Positions 41,157 through 46,026 of a stretch of DNA of 46,026 nt are shown in pieces. Positions within the stretch are counted from its first letter, which is position 1, and each line of letters starts with the position of its first letter. The notes under the pieces were generated by a model. It searched no databases and was not told the origin of the DNA. It saw only the letters and a program-made list of their open reading frames with translations. Source of the stretch: an uncultured Prevotellaceae bacterium (GTDB taxonomy: Bacteria > Bacteroidota > Bacteroidia > Bacteroidales > Bacteroidaceae); assembly GCA_900313235.1 (NCBI GenBank), contig OMQN01000011.1, forward strand, positions 1-46,026. The letters are read 5' to 3'. The position numbers were made by a program, and so were the translations under genes.

Positions 41157-41219
41157 GGTGACACGTATTTTAAGGTGTACTCTTCAGAAATCTGCTAATT
41201 ATGTATTAGCTGAACTGCA

Positions 41220-41948
41220 TTATCTGATGAAGTTCATGAACTGAGGACGCTCCTCACGCTGTGGAGCGGGATGCCCGTCGGCATGTATCTTGTGAAGCAG
41301 GAAGGCCATGTTGGTGGCGAGGGTTCGCATGGTCTGCATGCCCTCGGTGTCGAGCTTTACCTCGCCCTTGCCGGCTCCATAGGCGATGTTCCAATATTGG
41401 GAGGTCACTACTGGCATGTTCATCATCTCGAACATCATGTTCATGGTCTGGAGCGTAGCTGTGGCACCGCCACGACGACAGACGGCCAGCGCAGCTGCGG
41501 GCTTGTTCTGCACCAAATGGCCCGCTGAGTAGAACAGTCGCTGCATCAGCGAGAGGATGCCGCCGTTCGGCTGACCGTAATAGACGGGAGTGCCGACGAT
41601 GAGTGCATCTGACTCTTTCATCTTTTCAGTAATGGCGCTGCACATATCGTCGTCGAAAACGCAGCCGTTGCTGCCGTTCTGCCTACAGCCACCGCAGCTG
41701 ATGCACATGCGGACGGGCTTGCGGCCAATCTGAATGATCTCTGACTCTATGCCGTGTTTCTGTAACACGGTCTCAATCTCCTTCAGGCAGCAGAACGTGT
41801 TGCCATCTGTTCTCGGACTACCATTGACTAACAACACTCTGGGGGTCTTGCCAGCCTCTGTAGACTGTAGCATGGCTGACACGGGCGTTACGACTGCTGC
41901 GCCAGCGGCTGCCATCGTTGCTTTCTTGATAAAATCTCTTCTGTCCAT
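41220..41948 (-). CDS. Tat-exported flavodoxin-family / iron-sulfur flavoprotein-like protein
   Basis: 242 aa. The N-terminus is a twin-arginine signal (MDRRDFIKKATMAAAGAA), so the protein would fold with its cofactor before export. The mature part is an NADPH-dependent FMN-reductase/flavodoxin-like fold: LLVNGSPRTDGNT (phosphate loop, about 39-51) and VGTPVYYGQPNG. Between them is a cysteine cluster (Cys82, 85, 88, 96, 103; MCISCGGCRQNGSNGC) like that of iron-sulfur flavoproteins. The reaction is unknown. It lies 53 nt downstream of the peroxidase-nitroreductase gene, probably on one transcript. Confidence 0.85.
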   Translation of the reverse strand: MDRRDFIKKATMAAAGAAVVTPVSAMLQSTEAGKTPRVLLVNGSPRTDGNTFCCLKEIETVLQKHGIESEIIQIGRKPVRMCISCGGCRQNGSNGCVFDDDMCSAITEKMKESDALIVGTPVYYGQPNGGILSLMQRLFYSAGHLVQNKPAAALAVCRRGGATATLQTMNMMFEMMNMPVVTSQYWNIAYGAGKGEVKLDTEGMQTMRTLATNMAFLLHKIHADGHPAPQREERPQFMNFIR

Positions 41949-42001
41949 AAGTATGGTTTATTTATGAGTCCTCTTGCTCTTCTGTTTAGAAAGAGATGTT
42001 T

Positions 42002-43141
42002 TTACTCGGCCTTGCCACCAAACTCGTTATACGACACGTTCTCAGGCTTCCACTTGTCCTTTGGGGTAGGCTGTTCTGCCGGATGGCCTATGGCGATGAC
42101 GCACAGCGGAACGATGGTCTCCGGCAACTTCAGTACCTTGGAAACCTCAGCCACGCGGTCGTCCATCGGATAGCAGCCTGTCCATACGGCTCCGAGTCCG
42201 AGGGCATGGGCTGCCAGCAGGATGTTCTCTGTGGCTGCCGAGCAGTCTTGAATCCAATACTCCTGTGCCTTGCCCTGCATGGCCTTGTCAAGATTGCCGC
42301 AGACTACAATGGCGACACCTGCCTGTTTAATCATGCCTCTGCGACCAGCAAGTTCGGCCAGCTTCTCCTTGTTGGTGACAGCCACGAAGTGCCAGGGCTG
42401 TTTGTTGACAGCAGTGGGGGCGGCCATACCGGCACGGAGCATCGTCTCGATGTCGGCCTTAGTAACGGGCTCATTGGTGTACTGGCGGATGCTGGTGCGC
42501 GCCATGATACTGCTCAGTACGGGATTCATCTCCTGCTGGATAGCGGCCTCGATATCGCTCATCGGGTCCGTAGGCTCGTAACGCTTCAACACTCGTCCGT
42601 CGCGAGAGACAAGGAACTTGGTGAAGTTCCACTTGATGTCAGTCTTCTTATCGTAGTCGGCATCGCGCTTGCGGAGCATATCATCCATAAACTTGCCGCG
42701 CTGGTCGTTGGTATCGAAACCACCGAAGCCCTTTTGTGCCTTCAAGTAGGTGTAGAGCGGATGCTCGTTGGCTCCGTTCACCTCAATCTTGTCGAACTGT
42801 GAGAAACGAATGTCGAAGTTGGCAGTGCAGAACGAGTGAATCTCCTGAATCGTACCAGGCGCCTGCTCGCCAAACTGGTTGCAGGGGAAGTCGAGAATCT
42901 CGAAGCCTGCTTTTTCATATTTCTCATAGAGCGCCTCCAGTTCCTTGTATTGTGGCGTGAATCCGCAACGGGTGGCGGTGTTCACAATCAGCAACACCTT
43001 GCCCTTGTAGTCCGAGAGCGACACCTCCTGACCTACGTCGTCCATTACCTTGAAATCATAAACACTCTGTGCCGAAACAAATGTCGTCACCATGCTCAAA
43101 CTCAATAATGCTAACTTGATAAATGCAGTAATTCTTCTCAT
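42002..43141 (-). CDS. Glutathione peroxidase-nitroreductase fusion protein, exported
   Basis: 379 aa. A Sec signal peptide (cleavage near FVSAQ, residue 24) is followed by a glutathione/thioredoxin peroxidase domain (about 25-203) with Cys59 in NTATRCGFT, Gln89 in FPCNQFGEQ and Trp171-Asn172 in WNFTKF. From about residue 205 a complete nitroreductase domain begins: MARTSIRQYTNEPVT, APTAVNKQPWHFVAVTN, GLGAVWTGCYP. Each domain normally occurs as a separate protein. The peroxidatic residue is an ordinary Cys codon, not a UGA selenocysteine. The fusion suggests peroxide or quinone/nitro reduction in the periplasm, with the FMN needing to be loaded after export; both points are inference. Confidence 0.9.
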   Translation of the reverse strand: MRRITAFIKLALLSLSMVTTFVSAQSVYDFKVMDDVGQEVSLSDYKGKVLLIVNTATRCGFTPQYKELEALYEKYEKAGFEILDFPCNQFGEQAPGTIQEIHSFCTANFDIRFSQFDKIEVNGANEHPLYTYLKAQKGFGGFDTNDQRGKFMDDMLRKRDADYDKKTDIKWNFTKFLVSRDGRVLKRYEPTDPMSDIEAAIQQEMNPVLSSIMARTSIRQYTNEPVTKADIETMLRAGMAAPTAVNKQPWHFVAVTNKEKLAELAGRRGMIKQAGVAIVVCGNLDKAMQGKAQEYWIQDCSAATENILLAAHALGLGAVWTGCYPMDDRVAEVSKVLKLPETIVPLCVIAIGHPAEQPTPKDKWKPENVSYNEFGGKAE

Positions 43142-43239
43142 CGTCTTAGTGTTGGTTTTAAGATTTGTAAATGATTATTATAAATGTTGTTATTATTCGG
43201 AAACAATGCATCTAATCTAAATGTGATGTCCTTTCTCAT

Positions 43240-45459
43240 TTATCTGAGTGTCTGTTTGCTCGTTAATGGTAAATGGTCGGAAGAGCCGCCAACGAGGATG
43301 GTGACATCGTCTGGCTCCAGTCTCCAAGTCTGGGTCGTCTCATCCCAATGGCAGAGGTCTGAGCGACGAATGGGGATGGTCACGGCTTTGCGCTCGCCTG
43401 CTTTCAGCGCCACACGTTGGAAGCCCTTCAATTCCTTGATTTTGCCTGCGACATACACCTGCGCCACCTCTTCGGCATCGCGGTCGGAGGTGTTGGAGAG
43501 TGTGAAACAGACGTCGAAACCATCAGTTGTGGGTTTAACGTTCAGAGCACTATAGTCGAAGGTGGCATAGGAGAGGCCGTAGCCGAAGGGATAGGCAGGA
43601 GTAACATGCTTCTGCTCATACCAACGGTAACCTACGAGATCCTGCTCTGCATACTCGGCAATGAGTTGCTGACGGCGTTCATTGCTACGATTACGAGTGA
43701 TGTCGACAAAGATATCGCCTTCGGTATTATTCTCGACGGTCTGAGGGTAAGTACCCATAGCGTAAGCCGGCACATCCTCCAGTTTCTTAGGCCAGGTCAT
43801 TGGCAGTTTGCCCGATGGTGAGATTGCGCCCGTGAGGACTTCGGCAAGGGCTTGACCGCCCATAGAACCATTGAACCATGAGGCAACAAGTGCGGCAGAA
43901 ACATCGCTGACGCTGGAGACGTCCACCGGACCACCAGATACAATGATTGTCACTAACCGCTTATTGGCTTTAGCGAGGGCTGCTGCCAGTTCGTCCTGAC
44001 CAGAGGGCAGGGTGATGGACTTGCGGTCGGAACCCTCTGTCTCTACCTCGCGGTTGTCTCCCGCAAAGAAAATGACAAGGTCGGCATTCTTGGCTGCTTC
44101 TACAGCCTCGGCCATGAGTTCGCGGTCGGCAGGTTGAATGGGGTTGAGATGCTTGTTTCGGCTTTGGCGGTCGTAGCTCTTGTAGCCAGGAGCGTAGGTT
44201 AACTTTACTTGGTTGTCAAGGAGGGTCTGCAGGCCTTCGAGTGGTGTGATTTCACAACGGGTCTTCACGCCTGCCCCCACGCCGCCAAGTGCCATTTTGG
44301 TCACGGCATTCTCACCGATGACAGCGATGCGCTTCACTTTCTTCGTGTCTATCGGCAGCACCTTTTCATTCTTCAACAGCACGATGCTGCGACGGGCCAC
44401 CTCTAAGGCGGTTGCCATCTCCTCAGCATTGCCTACGGGCTTGGTGTTGGCAACCTCTTTAGCAATTGGTTTCACTGTCAGGCGAACGCGAAGAATCTCT
44501 CTGACGCGCTGGTTGATGACAGTCTCGCTCACCTTTCCGGCCTTCACAGAGTCGAGCAGTGCCTGACCCATAAAACGGCTGCCAGGCATCTCTACGTTCA
44601 TGCCAGCCGTCACGGCATCAACGGTGGAATGAACACCACCCCAGTCGCTGATAACCATACCGGGGAAACCCCACTGCTGGCGGAGGATGGTTGTGAGTAG
44701 TATCTGGTTCTCTGAACACCAACGGCCATTCACCTTATTATATGCCGCCATAACGCCCCATGCATCGGCCTCACGCACTGCCATCTCAAAAGGACGAAGG
44801 TAAATCTCGTGCATGGCGCGGTCTGAGATGCGTACATCGACGAAGCCACGAAAGTCTTCTTGGTTGTTCAGCGCGTAATGTTTCAGACATACTGCCGTGC
44901 CGTCGTCCTGCGCCCCCTTAGTATAGGCGATGGCGAGCATACCGCTCAGGATGGGGTCTTCGCTCAGATACTCGTAGGTTCGTCCGCCAGTGGGGATGCG
45001 CTGGATGTTGATGGCTGGACCGAGAATCATATCTTTGCCACGTAATCTGGCCTCACGGCTCATGCCCCGTCCGTAGGCGTAGGCCCACTCTGTGCTCCAC
45101 GTTGCAGCCAGTGCCGATCCCGTGGGGAAGAAGGTGGCTGAGTCCGTTGTCAGGTGGGCGGAGTTCCATGAATGGGGTTCCATCTCCTCACGGATGCCGA
45201 ATGGTCCGTCAGCATATTCCACATCGGCGATGCCTAATCGCGGAACGCCTGCTGAGGAAAACATGTTCTTACCATGAAGCATGTCGATCTTCTCTTCAAG
45301 CGTCATGCCTTTGATGATGTCGTCAATTTCTGCCTCATGACGGAGTAATTGGGACTGATACACTGGTGTCACTCCTTTCTCGACTTTCACTGTGGAGCTT
45401 TGTCCCCAGGATAGAGCTGCCAATAGACCAGAAGTCAATATTGCCATCTGCTTTCTCAT
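43240..45459 (-). CDS. Beta-glucosidase, glycoside hydrolase family 3
   Basis: 739 aa, with a signal peptide (to about residue 20, LSWGQSS). GH3 N-terminal barrel with the nucleophile Asp in FPGMVISDWGGVHST (about residue 280) and substrate-binding CLKHYALNNQ; GH3 C-terminal alpha/beta domain with FFAGDNREVETEGSDR; C-terminal fibronectin III-like domain (about 640-739). It hydrolyses beta-glucosides or related oligosaccharides in the periplasm. No SusC/SusD or other glycan gene is next to it, so it does not belong to a polysaccharide utilisation locus within this window. Confidence 0.95.
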   Translation of the reverse strand: MRKQMAILTSGLLAALSWGQSSTVKVEKGVTPVYQSQLLRHEAEIDDIIKGMTLEEKIDMLHGKNMFSSAGVPRLGIADVEYADGPFGIREEMEPHSWNSAHLTTDSATFFPTGSALAATWSTEWAYAYGRGMSREARLRGKDMILGPAINIQRIPTGGRTYEYLSEDPILSGMLAIAYTKGAQDDGTAVCLKHYALNNQEDFRGFVDVRISDRAMHEIYLRPFEMAVREADAWGVMAAYNKVNGRWCSENQILLTTILRQQWGFPGMVISDWGGVHSTVDAVTAGMNVEMPGSRFMGQALLDSVKAGKVSETVINQRVREILRVRLTVKPIAKEVANTKPVGNAEEMATALEVARRSIVLLKNEKVLPIDTKKVKRIAVIGENAVTKMALGGVGAGVKTRCEITPLEGLQTLLDNQVKLTYAPGYKSYDRQSRNKHLNPIQPADRELMAEAVEAAKNADLVIFFAGDNREVETEGSDRKSITLPSGQDELAAALAKANKRLVTIIVSGGPVDVSSVSDVSAALVASWFNGSMGGQALAEVLTGAISPSGKLPMTWPKKLEDVPAYAMGTYPQTVENNTEGDIFVDITRNRSNERRQQLIAEYAEQDLVGYRWYEQKHVTPAYPFGYGLSYATFDYSALNVKPTTDGFDVCFTLSNTSDRDAEEVAQVYVAGKIKELKGFQRVALKAGERKAVTIPIRRSDLCHWDETTQTWRLEPDDVTILVGGSSDHLPLTSKQTLR

Positions 45460-45557
45460 ATCAATACTCTTAAGTTTTATGTTAATAACAAACTCGCTTG
45501 GACTATGCCTTGCAAGAACGAATTACAATAAAATTGAATTCTTCTTAAATCTTGGTG

Positions 45558-45565
45558 CAAATATA
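45558..45565 (-). promoter_or_regulatory. -7 element of the GH3 gene
   Basis: Minus strand TATATTTG followed by CACC, about 100 nt upstream of the start codon. No -33 match. Confidence 0.55.
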
Positions 45566-45587
45566 CGAAAAAGCAGGAATTATTTAC

Positions 45588-45595
45588 TATATTTG
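45588..45595 (+). promoter_or_regulatory. -7 element upstream of the TauE-like gene
   Basis: TATATTTG followed by CCG. It would give a leader of about 170 nt before the ATG at 45772. Confidence 0.5.
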
Positions 45596-45771
45596 CCGCA
45601 AGTTTATAATTTATTATAAATAAGGAACGACAATGAAACCGAACAAGAGGATATTTCAGAAAATTATCTTACCTTTGTAGCTCGATTCTGGAAAGAGTCT
45701 ATGTGAAAGTTGAGGCATAGCCTCCACCTTCGCCCGTATAAATATTAAGCTTATGGGAGAATTGGTAGAAG

Positions 45772-46026
45772 ATGAGTAGCCTTGTAATAGCCATATTCCT
45801 GTTGAGCATCGGGGCCAGTTTTGTGCAGCGCACTACGGGCTTCGGTTTTGGCATCTTCATCATGACGATGCTGCCGTTCTTCCTGCCTACATACGGCGAG
45901 GCCACAACGCTCTCTGGACTTCTGGCTATTACCACCTCGGCTGTCATCGTGTGGCGAATGAGAAGCTATGTCACTTGGAAACGACTTTGGCCGATATTGC
46001 TGACGTTTATTGTTGTATCGACAATA
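45772..46026 (+). CDS. TauE/SafE-family permease, 5' part only
   Basis: Runs off the right edge; 85 codons are present. The start (MSSLVIAIFLLSIGASFVQR) and the following TTGFGFGIFIMTMLPFFLP, TYGEATTLSGLLAITTSAVI are the first two membrane spans of the TauE/SafE (DUF81) family, with its usual xQRxxGFGFG signature. The family exports sulfite, sulfonates or similar anions. The start codon sits inside a short upstream frame (ATGAGTAG), so initiation may be coupled to it. Confidence 0.85.
   Translation, partial: MSSLVIAIFLLSIGASFVQRTTGFGFGIFIMTMLPFFLPTYGEATTLSGLLAITTSAVIVWRMRSYVTWKRLWPILLTFIVVSTI

Larger units (their letters stand above)
40779..41219. other. Gene-free region with paired hairpins and tandem repeats
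   Basis: 441 bp without a credible reading frame. It contains a long hairpin (40833-40873), three 21-bp repeats (40918-40980), a 16-nt palindrome AATTCTCTAGAGAATT (40997-41012), smaller inverted repeats (CTGATA-TAA-TATCAG near 41048; GTCC-n8-GGAC near 41078), and a second hairpin related to the first (41116-41156). No promoter-like box was recognised. Confidence 0.75.
45460..45771. other. Intergenic region with divergent promoters
   Basis: 312 bp between the GH3 gene and the TauE-like gene. It holds two divergent -7 boxes 22 bp apart and a long plus-strand leader. A short open stretch (45632-45706, about 24 codons, no ATG) reads like protein (ENYLTFVARFWKESM) and could be a remnant. An 8-codon frame (45753-45779) overlaps the start of the permease gene. 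Confidence 0.6.

Noticed and set aside
41996-42802. 268-codon plus-strand frame opposite the peroxidase-nitroreductase gene
   Set aside because: The minus-strand frame has two full sets of conserved motifs; the plus-strand translation has none.
42900-43000. Selenocysteine at the peroxidase active site
   Set aside because: The codon at residue 59 is an ordinary Cys codon in an uninterrupted frame; no UGA is present.

Overview
The window looks like a chromosome segment from a gut or oral Bacteroidales bacterium, most probably Prevotella or a close relative. Almost every gene starts behind the Bacteroidetes-type promoter (TTTG near -33, about 19 nt, then TAnnTTTG at -7), and Shine-Dalgarno sequences are essentially absent. 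The gene content also fits: VorB/Kor 2-oxoacid:ferredoxin oxidoreductase, an ilv cluster with an acyl-ACP thioesterase, LruC-domain and DUF4348 lipoproteins, a TlpA/DUF4369 lipoprotein, an M6 protease with a Prevotella-like C-terminal tail, and a Reg_prop/Y_Y_Y sensor kinase. I saw no tRNA, rRNA, CRISPR array, prophage or intact insertion sequence.

Layout. 1-1.7 kb: the end of an F1F0 ATP synthase operon (atpG) and a convergent LolA-like secreted protein. 1.7-5.1 kb: truA, an EamA transporter and a secreted M6 protease. 5.2-8.0 kb: a four-gene 2-oxoacid:ferredoxin oxidoreductase operon. 8.1-9.3 kb: a highly expressed OmpA-family porin. 9.4-17.6 kb: branched-chain amino acid synthesis (ilvD-ilvB-ilvN, then acyl-ACP thioesterase and ilvC), split by an inverted LruC lipoprotein gene. 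17.7-18.9 kb: a stand-alone AAA ATPase.

19.0-33.1 kb, minus strand: the most unusual part. One strong promoter (33099-33129) drives six tightly packed genes. They encode a receiver-PP2C phosphatase, a membrane-anchored coiled-coil/WD40 protein, a periplasmic-propeller sensor whose histidine-kinase domain has Asp in place of the phosphoacceptor His, a soluble histidine kinase with an intact His, a dimodular NRPS (A-T-C-A-T-TE), and a TonB-dependent receptor. Junctions are ATGA overlaps or gaps of 2-3 nt. I infer a self-contained sense, make and take-up unit for a small peptide-like metabolite. The NRPS has two oddities: a starter A domain lacking the amino-group-binding Asp, and a thioesterase with Cys as nucleophile.

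33.2-40.8 kb: housekeeping genes (an ATP-grasp-like protein, a TlpA-like lipoprotein, prs, a ThiE/TenI-like protein, pheS, a DUF4348 lipoprotein, murB, an MBL-fold hydrolase). 40.8-41.2 kb: a gene-free stretch with two related long hairpins and three 21-bp repeats. 41.2-46.0 kb: a Tat-exported flavodoxin-like protein, an exported glutathione peroxidase-nitroreductase fusion, a GH3 beta-glucosidase, and the start of a TauE/SafE permease that runs off the window.

A pattern across the window is AT-rich short tandem repeats filling spacers inside operons, several of them carrying the stop codon of the upstream gene. Similar repeats and REP-like palindromes also sit in frame inside several conserved proteins.
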